From Streptomyces sp. B21-105 (GTDB taxonomy: Bacteria; Actinomycetota; Actinomycetes; Streptomycetales; Streptomycetaceae): DNA of 64,000 nt. The stretch covers positions 1,054,001 to 1,118,000 of the forward strand of contig NZ_JARUMJ010000001.1 of NCBI RefSeq assembly GCF_036898465.1. Direction: 5' to 3'. The position numbers and the translations under genes are program-made. Of this stretch, positions 33,797 through 42,190 are shown in pieces. The notes below the pieces were generated by a model that worked only from the letters and a program-made list of their open reading frames with translations, did not search any database and was not told the DNA's origin. How positions within the stretch are numbered: position 1 is the first letter of the stretch; the number at the start of each line of letters is the position of its first letter.

Positions 33797-34249
33797 TCAG
33801 CCCTCTGGCCAGCCGTCCAACGAGAGGATCAAGCCCCCGTCCAAGTACCGCTTGACCGCGGCCAGGGTGGTGCGTGTAAAGGGTCGCGGAAGGTCGTCCG
33901 GAGGCACCCAGGCGATGGTGTCGTGCTTGTGCGGCTCCGCATTGCGAGGAGTACCGCTCCACTGGTCGGTGTGGAAGACCAGGGCCATGAACATCCCTGG
34001 GGCCTCCGCTCCCCAGCAGCCATGGACGACGTGGACGAGGCGCAGGTCCGTCTCGGCGACGACGACGCCCGTCTCCTCCTTCAGTTCTCGTACCGCAGTC
34101 GCGGTGATCGGTTCCCGGGGTTCGCCCTTCCCGCTGGGGACGTCCCATTCGTCAGGCGCGAAATCCAAGTGGCTGCTCCGCCGCAGGATGAGGAGTCTGC
34201 CGTTGTCAGGATCCGTGACGAGAACAGCAGCGATGAGTCGCGTCGTCAT
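33797..34249 (-). CDS. Nudix hydrolase
   Basis: A 150-residue Nudix enzyme that would hydrolyse a nucleoside diphosphate linked to another moiety. Nudix box: GKGEPREPITATAVRELKEE (about 43-62) followed by TGVV, matching GX5EX7REUXEEXGU. The ATG 34249 (MTTRLIAAVLVTDPDNGRLL) starts the domain; the longer frame to 34336 has no better signal. The substrate cannot be read from sequence. An isolated cargo gene beside the IS5-type element. Confidence 0.8.
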   Translation of the reverse strand: MTTRLIAAVLVTDPDNGRLLILRRSSHLDFAPDEWDVPSGKGEPREPITATAVRELKEETGVVVAETDLRLVHVVHGCWGAEAPGMFMALVFHTDQWSGTPRNAEPHKHDTIAWVPPDDLPRPFTRTTLAAVKRYLDGGLILSLDGWPEG

Positions 34250-34414
34250 CGCTTCACTCTTCCACTGGGCCGCCGGCTGATCGGACTCAGTCAATCGCCT
34301 TCCTCCAAACGATCTCAAAGCGTGGGAGCGATACACCCAGGGCTGATGCGTTCTCAGTCAGTGAGCTCTTTCCAACCTCCCGTGCCAGCTGGGCAGTTGG
34401 CCTGACAGACAGAT

Positions 34415-34469
34415 GAAGCCCCTGGTAGATGGGTTTTCGACCAAGAGAACCTTCTCCACCAGAGGCTTC
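34415..34469. repeat. Inverted repeat upstream of the IS5-type transposase
   Basis: GAAGCCCCTGGT (34415-34426) and ACCAGAGGCTTC (34458-34469): 11 of 12 bases complementary, ending 2 nt before the transposase ATG. It could protect the transposase from read-through translation or be part of the element's end. Confidence 0.4.
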
Positions 34470-34471
34470 GC

Positions 34472-35236
34472 ATGCTTGTCTACCCTTCCGGCATCGACGT
34501 GTCCAGCTCTGCCCTGCGCTTCCTCGCCGCGCGCCTGAGGGAACACCGCCGCGCTCTCGGAACCCGATGGCGACGCCTGAACGCAGGCCGACAGGCCCTG
34601 CTCACCCTCGCCCACCTGCGCAATGGCCAGCCCTACGCCCAGCTCGCGGCCGGATTCGGGATCGGCACCACCACTGCCTACCGATACATCACCGAGGCCG
34701 TCAACCTCCTGGCCGCCCTCGCCCCCACCCTCACCGAAGCCGTACAAGCGGCATCGACGAAGGCGTACGTGATCCTGGACGGGACACTCCTACCCATCGA
34801 CCGAATCGCCGCCGATCGCCCGTTCTACTCGGGCAAACACAAGAAGCACGGCATGAACGTGCAGGTCATAGCCGATCCAAAGGGGCGTCTGCTGTGGGCT
34901 TCATCAGCCTTGGCCGGCGCCGTCCACGACGTCCGGGCCGCACGCGAGCACGGCATCATCAAGGCACTCGCCGAGGCCGACATCACCTGCTGGGCAGACA
35001 AGGGCTACCGGGGTGCAGGCGGCACGGTCCGTCTCCCTTACCGCGGCCGATGGCACAGCCTCTCCACTGGCCAGCAGGCCGTCAACCGGTCCCACGCAAA
35101 GATCCGTGCGCTGGTCGAGCAGGCCATCGCCACCCTCAAGTTCTGGCGCCTCCTCCGCAAACTCCGCTGCTCGACGACCCGCATCACGAGCCTCGTCCAA
35201 GCCGTCCTCGTCCTCCAGCTCGCTGCCACGTGCTGA
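34472..35236 (+). CDS. IS5-family transposase
   Basis: A 254-residue DDE transposase of the IS5/IS112-like group in Streptomyces: N-terminal HTH (LAHLRNGQPYAQLAAGFGIG), first Asp in YVILDGTLLPIDRI (about 109), second Asp in WASSALAGAVHDVRAAREHG, then DKGYRG and a basic segment with VEQAIATLKFW supplying the Glu. Appears intact. Clear terminal repeats and target duplication could not be fixed by eye. It abuts a converging minus-strand gene at 35239. Confidence 0.75.
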   Translation: MLVYPSGIDVSSSALRFLAARLREHRRALGTRWRRLNAGRQALLTLAHLRNGQPYAQLAAGFGIGTTTAYRYITEAVNLLAALAPTLTEAVQAASTKAYVILDGTLLPIDRIAADRPFYSGKHKKHGMNVQVIADPKGRLLWASSALAGAVHDVRAAREHGIIKALAEADITCWADKGYRGAGGTVRLPYRGRWHSLSTGQQAVNRSHAKIRALVEQAIATLKFWRLLRKLRCSTTRITSLVQAVLVLQLAATC

Positions 35237-35238
35237 GA

Positions 35239-35610
35239 TCAACCCGCAGCATTTACCAGGTCCGTCAATTCGGCCTCGGTCGTCCCAGCCCGCAGACGAA
35301 CGTCGAAGGTGTAACCCTCATCGCAGAACACCAGGTCAAGTTCTATGGGTGCCAGCCTGCGGAAGACGATCGCCAACCAGATCGCGTCTTCCTCCCAGGC
35401 GTCCATGTACAGGCAGGTCCCGTCTTCGTGCAGATACGCCTCACCCGGACCGTTCCCCGTCTCGAATTGCCATACGAGGCTGCGCGCTTCACTGCGGTGC
35501 ACCGAGTCGACCTCGACCTCAGACCACCGGTCACGGATCGCGTCTGTCAGCGCATCCCGATCGATGCGCCATCCGCCCGCATCACCCTCGACCACCGCCA
35601 AGAACGTCAT
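35239..35610 (-). CDS. Hypothetical protein
   Basis: A 123-residue soluble protein starting ATG 35610, with no obvious SD. The pattern is alternating strands (SLVWQFETGNGPGEAYLHED, then IWLAIVFRRLAPIELDLVFC), reminiscent of small immunity-type proteins, but no family is recognised. Its stop lies 2 nt from the IS5-type transposase stop, so its 3' end may have been trimmed by the insertion. Confidence 0.45.
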   Translation of the reverse strand: MTFLAVVEGDAGGWRIDRDALTDAIRDRWSEVEVDSVHRSEARSLVWQFETGNGPGEAYLHEDGTCLYMDAWEEDAIWLAIVFRRLAPIELDLVFCDEGYTFDVRLRAGTTEAELTDLVNAAG

Positions 35611-35744
35611 AGCCAGGGTCTACCAGATGCCCGTGACGCAGCGCCGAACGGCTGTCGCCTGAGGTTGGAATGGGCTCAGTGAGATGAGCTGACCGCCTGC
35701 GTATACGTCACCGTGGTCGGTTCACCCGGTTCAGCAACGAGAGA

Positions 35745-35799
35745 CGCGACCCCTGATGATCAAGGTTCTCGAAGCCTTTGATCACGAAAAGGGGTCGCG
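35745..35799 (+). promoter_or_regulatory. Start-codon hairpin of the ISAs1-type element, copy 1
   Basis: CGCGACCCCT (35745-35754) and AGGGGTCGCG (35790-35799) form a perfect 10-bp stem with an inner GATCAA/TTGATC pairing; the transposase ATG (35756) lies inside the loop. The same hairpin occurs in the second copy (44225-44279), so it is a conserved part of the element and probably limits transposase translation. Confidence 0.55.
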
Positions 35800-36692
35800 T
35801 TCGCGTGCCATCCTCCCTGATCGGTGTCCTGAAGCGGCACTGCGCGGACACGATTCCACCTGCCCGGAACCGTCACAGCTCACCTGCCTGGCGGACGTGC
35901 TGGGCCGGATCCCCGATCCCCGCCGGGTCCGGGGTCGCCGCTGCCGCCTAGGCTCCCTGCTTGCGCTGTGCCTGGTCACCGTCCTCGGCGGAGCCACGTC
36001 CCTGGCGGCTATCGCCCGCTTCGCCGCCGATACCGACTACGACCTGCGCGAACAACTCGGACTGACCTCCAGCACGCCAAATGCCTCCACCCTGGGACGA
36101 CTCCTGGCCCGCTTGGACGGCGACGCCCTGGACGACGCCGTGGGGGCCTGGCTCGCCCGGTACGCCGCCGACCCGGTCAACGAACCCGGCGACACTCTGG
36201 TCGGTCTTGCCGTCGACGACAAGACCGTGCGCGGCTCCCGCACCGACGGCACAGCCGTCCACCTGCTCGCCGCCGCGCTCCACACCGGCCAGACCGTGAT
36301 CGCCCAGCGCCAGATCGCCGCGAAGAGCAACGAATACCCGCCTTCGCCCCACCGCTGGACCGGATCGCCCTGCACGGAGTCGTCGTCACCGCCAGCGGCC
36401 ACTACCTCCTAGTGGTCAAGGGCAATCAGAAGAAGCTGCGCAAGCACCTGCGGCACCTGCCCTGGCGCCAGATCCCGCTGCAGGCACGCACCACCGGGGC
36501 CGGAGTCTGCACCGTCCGACCCGGCCTGGTCTTCCCACACGCCGTCCAGGCCATGGAGATCAAGCGCCGCCGCACCCACCGCAAGACCGGCAAGGCCGAG
36601 ACGAAGACCGTCTACACGGTCACCCGCCTCCCGCCCGAACAGGCCAGCCCGACGCAACTCGCCGAACTCATCCAGAATCACTGGTGGGTTGA

Positions 36693-38451
36693 CCTCGATT
36701 CTTCACTGGCGGTGTGACGCCGGTCGGCTCGGCGACTTGCCCGTAATATCCCCTGCCGTTCGAGGATGGGCCGTCGCGTGACGCTGCGGGGCGTCGGGTT
36801 CCACGGGCCCGAGGGTGCTGCGGGTTCCCTCCTCTCCGGTGTCGTTGGGGCGGGGCCGGTCGTCAGGTGTCGGCCGGGAGGCCGGTTGCGTGTCGCCAGG
36901 CGGTGGCGAACGCGGGTGCCCAGGGCCAGGTGCGGTCGAGGTGCAGGGTGCGCCGGCGGGCGTGGGTGGTGAGGCGGGCGGGCAGGTGATAGAGCTTCGT
37001 CCGGATTGTCTCCGGTTCGGCGGCGGCGAGTTCGGGTTCGTCGTGCAGGAGGAGGAGTCGGGTCCAGGCGTCGAGGTCGGCGGCGAGGGTGGCGGCCAGC
37101 ATCCAGGCGGCGTTGAGCTGGAAGGACTTGGAGGGCAGTAGCCCGAGCCCGACTCTCTTGATCGCTTTGATGCGGTCCTCGACCTCGGCGTGATCACGGT
37201 AGAGAGCGTCGACGAACCACACCTGTCCGGAGCCTGGGACCCCGGAAAGCCCCTGGTGGGTGGGGATGTTCGTGGCGACGATCTGGTAGCGCCAGCCGGT
37301 GCGCTGCTCGAACGCGGTCAGCTTCTTCAGGTCGCGGCGCGAGGGTTTGACCCGGCGCACGATCAGCCGTGTCCCCTCGGGCCAGCCGGTCAGGTCGCGG
37401 ACCCCGGTCAGCTCGGCGACCTGGTAGGTGACCTTCTCCCCGTCCGGGCCCTTGATCTCGTGGACCTCGCCGTCCTGGCGCAGCGCGTCACTCCACACGT
37501 CCGCGGGCAGCAGTGCGATCGCTCTCTCGTCGGCGGTGTTGATGGCCCAGCCGGTGATCCAGCGCACCCGGCGGCGGCTGGTGGTCAGCGCCTGCAGATG
37601 CTCAAGGAGGCCATGACTGAAGGCCGCGCCGTCGATCCGGATCAGCAGCTTCGACCACAGCGGCAGCGGGAGCTGGTGCAGGGCTGCCGCGAGGACGCTC
37701 TTGTGGTCGGCGATGTCGTTGGCCGCGGCGTTGCCCGGCCGCAGCAGCATCGTCACGCATTCGCGGGTGTTGGCCAGCCAGGCTCCCAGCGGGTGATGCC
37801 CGTAGCTGCCCTTGAACGTGCCGGCCGCGCCGTCCTTCTTGCTGGTGCAGGTCACGAGGGTGGCGTCGAGATCGAGGACGTACCAGTTGGTGAGCTTGCG
37901 CCCGCATACCGAGATCCAGGGAAACCCGCCGGGGCGCAGGGCGAGCAGCGTCCACACCCCACGCCGTATCACGGCACGGACGCGCTCCACCCGGGCTGCG
38001 ACCGGGCCGTCGATGGCTTCCAGCGTGCGCCACAGGGTGCTGTCCGAGACCGGACAGGGGAACAACGGCCGCCAGTGATGCTGCAGTTGCTCGGCCTGCA
38101 GGATGTTCCTCGCGCCGAGGACGATCGCGCAAGCCAGCTGGACAAGGGCCATCCCGCGATCCCGCCACCCCGGCCCGACGCCCTGCGGCAGCGCGGCGGT
38201 CAGGGCCCGGGTCAGCCCGACGCGGTCCGCTATCCGGCGCAGCAGCACCACGCCCGCGTGCCCGACCAGGTTCTTGCCGTCGGCCCGCACGACGAGCCGG
38301 TGATTCCATTCGGTAGCCTGCACCTGTCGGGTGCCCCCACTCTGCGACGTTCTTGATCTAGGAAATCCAGATCATCGCAGGTCAGGGGCACCCTTCTGCT
38401 GTCAGGTCGTCACATCGCTGGCGGACGGCCCTCGTAGCTGAATACACGAGG
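36693..38451 (-). mobile_element. IS1380-family insertion sequence
   Basis: A 1,759-bp element flanked by a 4-bp duplication TTGA (36689-36692 and 38452-38455), the size expected for IS1380. Ends are imperfect inverted repeats: CCTCGATTCTTCA on the left and, read inward on the right, CCTCGTGTATTCA. It interrupts the ISAs1-type transposase copy, so it arrived later. Encodes one transposase. Confidence 0.8.
36863..38323 (-). CDS. IS1380-family transposase
   Basis: A 486-residue DDE transposase, full length for the family, from GTG 38323. It shows the family's WRTLEAIDG near the N-terminus, VLDLDATLVTC (first Asp), LLIRIDGAAFSHGLLEHL (second Asp) and the long insertion domain before the C-terminal VEDRIKAIKRVGLGLLPSKS (Glu). 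Complete and apparently functional. The GTG sits about 130 nt inside the element end. Confidence 0.85.
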   Translation of the reverse strand: MQATEWNHRLVVRADGKNLVGHAGVVLLRRIADRVGLTRALTAALPQGVGPGWRDRGMALVQLACAIVLGARNILQAEQLQHHWRPLFPCPVSDSTLWRTLEAIDGPVAARVERVRAVIRRGVWTLLALRPGGFPWISVCGRKLTNWYVLDLDATLVTCTSKKDGAAGTFKGSYGHHPLGAWLANTRECVTMLLRPGNAAANDIADHKSVLAAALHQLPLPLWSKLLIRIDGAAFSHGLLEHLQALTTSRRRVRWITGWAINTADERAIALLPADVWSDALRQDGEVHEIKGPDGEKVTYQVAELTGVRDLTGWPEGTRLIVRRVKPSRRDLKKLTAFEQRTGWRYQIVATNIPTHQGLSGVPGSGQVWFVDALYRDHAEVEDRIKAIKRVGLGLLPSKSFQLNAAWMLAATLAADLDAWTRLLLLHDEPELAAAEPETIRTKLYHLPARLTTHARRRTLHLDRTWPWAPAFATAWRHATGLPADT

Positions 38452-38697
38452 TTGAGGCCCTGCACCACGTCACGTGACGTTCGGCGAGGACGCCTCACGA
38501 GTACGCACCGGCACCGCACCCCGCGCCATGGCCACCCTGCGCAACCTCGCCATAGGACTCATGCGCCAAGCAGGCTGGACCAACATCGCCGCCGCAGCCG
38601 ATCACTACAGGTCACGACCTCAGCACGCGATCGTCATGCTCCGACTCACAGCCTGAGAACGCGTCACCCCTGGTGAGGCTGGAGGCAAGATCCTCAT

Positions 38698-38931
38698 TTA
38701 ATGACAGTTCACGGGCCCTTTCAGCGCTTCATTTACCACGACCGCTATGGACTTGCTGGTGGCCGGATCCTGTTGCGCCCAGTCTACGAGCGCCTGTTTG
38801 ACCGGCTGGTGACGATTGGCCAATATTCTGAGGATTATCTGAACAGTTCCCGCATCTTGCTCATGATCCGCCAAGATCAAGATCTTGCGGAGCTCTTCAC
38901 ACGAGAGGGATGCGTAGTCGTCGCTGCTCAT
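38698..38931 (-). CDS. Small hypothetical protein, AT-richer region
   Basis: A 77-residue protein from ATG 38931, AAGGAG 9 nt upstream. Helical: SCEELRKILILADHEQDAGT then QIILRILANRHQPVKQALVD. Codon use is visibly less GC-biased than the transfer genes. The opposite-strand frame of similar length has no SD. First of three minus-strand genes in an AT-richer patch; function unknown. Confidence 0.55.
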   Translation of the reverse strand: MSSDDYASLSCEELRKILILADHEQDAGTVQIILRILANRHQPVKQALVDWAQQDPATSKSIAVVVNEALKGPVNCH

Positions 38932-38970
38932 AAATAATCACTCCTTGATAGCCCTCTGCGCTAATTTCTG

Positions 38971-39324
38971 TCACCGGAGATAGCGCCTCTCAAGCTGCTT
39001 CATGTTCGCAAGTCCGTCAGCATCGTATAGGTTGCACCTGGCTGCATAAGCGATGCAGAAGGCAAGTTGATCGCGAACTTCTTGCGATCCACATTCCAGT
39101 CCAAAACCGTAACTCACGGCATCAATGAAGATTGACACATCGTGCTCATGGTGCACCGCCCCGATATCGGACAGGGGAACGCGCCCATATCTCGCACCGG
39201 GTACGATCAGTTCTCTCGCCGTCAACACGCAGTCCTCACCCTGGCTCTGCGCAATGTGCACCCCGGGTGGTGCAGACCGATATGCCACCAGAGTGACGAT
39301 GGCGAGCGGCTTGTCACTAGACAC
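38971..39324 (-). CDS. Hypothetical protein, AT-richer region
   Basis: A 117-residue protein from GTG 39324 (GGAG 8 nt upstream). Beta-rich first half (PLAIVTLVAYRSAPPGVHIA, ELIVPGARYGRVPLSDIGAV), helical second half with three Cys. Soluble. Together with its neighbours it is compositionally foreign to the surrounding DNA. No family recognised. Confidence 0.5.
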   Translation of the reverse strand: MSSDKPLAIVTLVAYRSAPPGVHIAQSQGEDCVLTARELIVPGARYGRVPLSDIGAVHHEHDVSIFIDAVSYGFGLECGSQEVRDQLAFCIAYAARCNLYDADGLANMKQLERRYLR

Positions 39325-39390
39325 GACTTGCTCCAGCCTTGAAGCCTGTAGATCACAACTGCAGGACTTAATCCGCCATGGGAGGATGCT

Positions 39391-39969
39391 CTAGAGCAGG
39401 AAAATAGCTTCCCCGAACGCAGCGCGGGAAGTTTCGCTTGCGCGCTTCTCGTATTCTTCCGCCTTATTCGCCCAGCCCTCGCTCCCAGTTCCGGCGAGGT
39501 AGTGCGCATAAGAGGCTGCCGCCTCTGCGGATTTGGTTGCCTCTATGTATGGAGGGGGATTCCCCTTCGCTTCGCAAACGATTCGCGTAGCTTCTTCGGC
39601 TGCGTCGGCTGCAGCGGCCGCCTCCTCGGCAATGCGGGCCCAGGGTCCGCCGCCGGGTAGCTCACCAGCACGTACCCGAGCATTGACGGCATCGGTTGCC
39701 GCAGCAGCTTCCGCTGCAGCCTGAGCAGCCCGCCGGGCCGCTTGAGCGACTGGGCCGCCAGGAGGTCTCTCGATTACTGCCGCCGCTCGCGCTCGTTGCG
39801 CCGCGCTTCGAGCGCGCGTGGTCATGGCGCTCACATTTTTGGGGTTGACCATATTGATCACCTGGTCAGGGATTTTACGGAATGGGGGTGGCTGCCGACC
39901 TCTCTCTTCCAGGCTACCCGGATAACCTTTAGGGCGCCTTTTTAGCAGTTTCATGAAGATTTCAACCAT
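39391..39969 (-). CDS. Ala-rich helical protein, AT-richer region
   Basis: A 192-residue protein; start ATG 39969 or 39954. Basic N-terminal 50 residues, then a long Ala/Glu-rich helix (AARRAAQAAAEAAAATDAV, AEEAAAAADAAEEATRIV) likely to form a coiled coil. It could be a structural or effector-associated protein in a small toxin/immunity-like group, but no toxin motif is visible. Confidence 0.45.
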   Translation of the reverse strand: MVEIFMKLLKRRPKGYPGSLEERGRQPPPFRKIPDQVINMVNPKNVSAMTTRARSAAQRARAAAVIERPPGGPVAQAARRAAQAAAEAAAATDAVNARVRAGELPGGGPWARIAEEAAAAADAAEEATRIVCEAKGNPPPYIEATKSAEAAASYAHYLAGTGSEGWANKAEEYEKRASETSRAAFGEAIFLL

Positions 39970-40037
39970 TGGTAGAAGTGGCGCCCCTGTGGCTCAGCGG
40001 AGTCTGCAGGTGGTACCGGATCCGGCCCCAGACCAGC

Positions 40038-40565
40038 TCAGCTGTGTTGGTTGAGGGCCCGCGTCAGGTCCCGGTTGGCCGCCCGTGCGGCGTCGAGGTC
40101 GGCCCGTGCTTCCTCCAGTGCAGAGGTCAGCTCGGCGTTCTGCTGCTCCAGCCTCGTAACCTTTCGCTGGGGCTCGTCGACGTCAGCCGGGGCTCCTATC
40201 CCTGACTCCTGCCATGCCTGAGCACCCAGCGCTTGCGACAGCCGTCTCTCCAGCTGCTGAATGCGGGCGGCCAGACGGGTGTTGCGGGCCTGGGCATTCG
40301 CGAGATGGGCTTGCAGCGAGGCCCGGCTCACCGGCGAACCCACGGCCGGATTCTGGGTTGCCGGTTCGAGTTCGGCGGCGTGGACCAGGGCGAGCAGGTC
40401 GCGGTGGCGGTAAAGGAACGTGCGGTCCACGCCGGCTTCCAGGGCGATGGCCGAGACGCTGATCGGGGTGCCGTTTTGGCGGCGTTCTTGATCGCGACGG
40501 CCACTCGCTCGCGCCGACGCTCGGAGTTGGCCTGGCGGCCGGGTTGATGCTTTCTCAGGCTTCAA
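40038..40565 (-). pseudogene. DUF6262 (TnpC-like) gene, 5'-truncated and frameshifted
   Basis: The intact part (ISVSAIALEAGVDRTFLYRH, then a coiled coil ending DLDAARAANRDLTRALNQHS) matches the DUF6262 proteins that accompany Tn554-type tyrosine recombinases. The upstream part (RQANSERRRERVAVAIKNAA) is in another frame because one A is missing from an A-run near 40480, and no start codon precedes it: the gene has been cut at the IS630 junction. The partner recombinases are absent. Confidence 0.65.
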
Positions 40566-40874
40566 GATCGAGTACTGGCTTTGAAAGCGTGATGTCGTCA
40601 TGGTGGGGCGAGCACGAGTCCAGTTCCGGTGAGGCAGCCGTCGAGGACGTCGTGGCGGTACTGGAGCTGGCGTAGGCCCCGCCGGACGGCGGTGATCAGG
40701 TCCTCAGGGTCGGCGAACGCACGGTTGGCCGTGGTGGTGCGCCGCAGTACCGACCAGATGCCCTCGACCGGGTTGAGGTCCGGCGCGTAGGGCGGGAGTT
40801 GATAGACGGTGAGCCAGTCGCGTTCGGCGATGTAGCGGCGCATCCCGGCCGTCAGATGGGTGTTCAAGATGCCC

Positions 40875-41975
40875 CTATGTTGCGTCAAGCGGCAGCAGCG
40901 CGGTGCCAAGGGCTGGCGTCCGCTGGATCTGACCGTAGATCTCGCGAGCAACGTAGCGTTTGAGGCAGCGGATGGTCTCGCGTTTCGACATGCCCTGCTT
41001 GGTGCGTCGTTCGAGGTAGAGACGTGTGCGGGCGTCACGGCGAAGGCGAGTAATGACGATGCGGTAGAGGGCAGCGTTGGCCTGCCGGTTTCCTCCGCGG
41101 TTCAGCCTCCGCCGCTGCGTCTTTCCGGAAGACTGCTCGACCGGGCTGACGCCGCATAGAGCGGCGAATGATGCTTCGCTGGTCAGCCGTTCCGGATTGT
41201 CGCCGGCGGCGATCAACAGGGCAGCAGCGCTGTCGGGCCCAACCCCGATGATGTCCAGAAGCTCCGGGCGGCACCGACGAACGGCCTTGGTGATCCGGCT
41301 GGTGAGTTCCTTCACCTCAGAGGTCAGCTGCTGGATGCGCCGGGCCAGCAGACGGAGCGTGAAGACGGCGGCGTCGCCAGTGTCGGGGAGATCGGCGCAC
41401 GTGGCGATCAGGGTTGTGTTGCTGAGGTCGGACAGTGCCTCGCGCAGCACGGGATCGACCCCGAGGAGTACGGCCTTGAGTTGGTTCTTCGCCTGCGTGC
41501 GGGCCTTGACGGCCGACTCCTTCGCCAGCCGCAGTACGCGCATGTCGGCGGCCGGGCCCTCGCCGGTCTTGGGCGTGACGTCAGCGCGCCCGGACAAAAC
41601 CGCGCGGGCCGCGGCCTCAGCATCGACGGCATCGGTCTTGCCGTGCTTGCGGCGCAGGGCGCGGGCGGGCTGGTTGACCTCGACGACGCATATACTTTCC
41701 CGGCTCAGGAAGCGTGCCAGAGCCGCTCCGAAGGAACCGGTGCACTCCACGCCGGCTCGGCGCAGGACGCCGAAAGAGCTTGCCCAGGACAGGAGTTGGC
41801 GATAGCTGGCAGCGGTGACCGGGAACTCCTGGTGGGCCAGGAGCACCCCGAGCACGGTGACCACGGCGGCGACATGTACGTCCTTGTGGGTGTCAACCCC
41901 CAGGATCACGTCCTCCACCAGCGGTTCTTCAGACTGTGCGGGCAAAGTCGGCTGGGGCAGGCTGGTGATGGTCAC
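40875..41975 (-). CDS. IS110-family transposase
   Basis: A 366-residue recombinase of the IS110 type. N-terminal RuvC-like DEDD domain: ILGVDTHKDVHVAAVV (Asp near 28), VECTGSFGAALARFL, HGKTDAVDAEAAARA (two Asp). C-terminal Tnp_20-type domain with IIGVGPDSAAALLIAAGD and FAALCGVSPVEQSSGK, where Ser is the proposed nucleophile, and NRGGNRQANAALYRIVITRL. Intact. It would work with the bridge RNA encoded just upstream. Confidence 0.9.
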   Translation of the reverse strand: MTITSLPQPTLPAQSEEPLVEDVILGVDTHKDVHVAAVVTVLGVLLAHQEFPVTAASYRQLLSWASSFGVLRRAGVECTGSFGAALARFLSRESICVVEVNQPARALRRKHGKTDAVDAEAAARAVLSGRADVTPKTGEGPAADMRVLRLAKESAVKARTQAKNQLKAVLLGVDPVLREALSDLSNTTLIATCADLPDTGDAAVFTLRLLARRIQQLTSEVKELTSRITKAVRRCRPELLDIIGVGPDSAAALLIAAGDNPERLTSEASFAALCGVSPVEQSSGKTQRRRLNRGGNRQANAALYRIVITRLRRDARTRLYLERRTKQGMSKRETIRCLKRYVAREIYGQIQRTPALGTALLPLDAT

Positions 41976-41989
41976 GCGGCTCCTCGATC

Positions 41990-42190
41990 GACGCGGGCTG
42001 ATGGCCGACGTCGGGCCGGTGAGCGGTCAGAACTGTGACGGTGCCTTGTGCGGCAAGGCCCCTATCGGGACACGCTCGCCGGTCCGATGGCAGCAACCGC
42101 CGCCCGGGACCGCGGGCCGACAGATCCTGAACAAGGCAACCTGGGCCAGTTGTCCCACGGGTCAGACCCTGGCCCCGGACGGCGCCCCAT
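41990..42190 (-). ncRNA. IS110 bridge RNA candidate with readable guides
   Basis: Non-coding region 5' of the transposase on the same strand. In RNA order: GTGGGACAACT (42158-42148) is identical to the left target flank plus core (42210-42200); GTTCAGG (42132-42126) pairs with the right target CTTGAAC with one G-T wobble; ATAGGGGC (42065-42058) is identical to the element's right end (40878-40871); TCACAG (42038-42033) is complementary to core plus left end CTGTGA. Between the last two, GCCTTG / CAAGGC form a hairpin. The order target loop then donor loop matches described IS110 bridge RNAs. Exact RNA ends unknown. Confidence 0.75.

Larger units (their letters stand above)
35756..38656 (+). 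pseudogene. ISAs1-type transposase, frameshifted and split by IS1380
   Basis: The transposase begins MIKVLEAFDHEKGSRSRAIL, with DUF4338/DDE-like text VDDKTVRGSRTDGTAVHLLA to about 36340, where one missing A shifts the frame (IPAFAPPLDRIALHGVVVTA follows). Relative to the second copy, about 17 codons around the second catalytic Asp are deleted. The frame reaches QNHWW and is cut by the IS1380 element; the last segment ([20 protein letters not shown]) resumes at 38456-38656. Removing 1,763 bp restores HWWVEALHHV. Non-functional. Confidence 0.85.

Noticed and set aside
38701..38937. Plus-strand 78-codon frame overlapping the small minus-strand gene
   Set aside because: The minus frame has AAGGAG at proper spacing; the plus frame has no SD.
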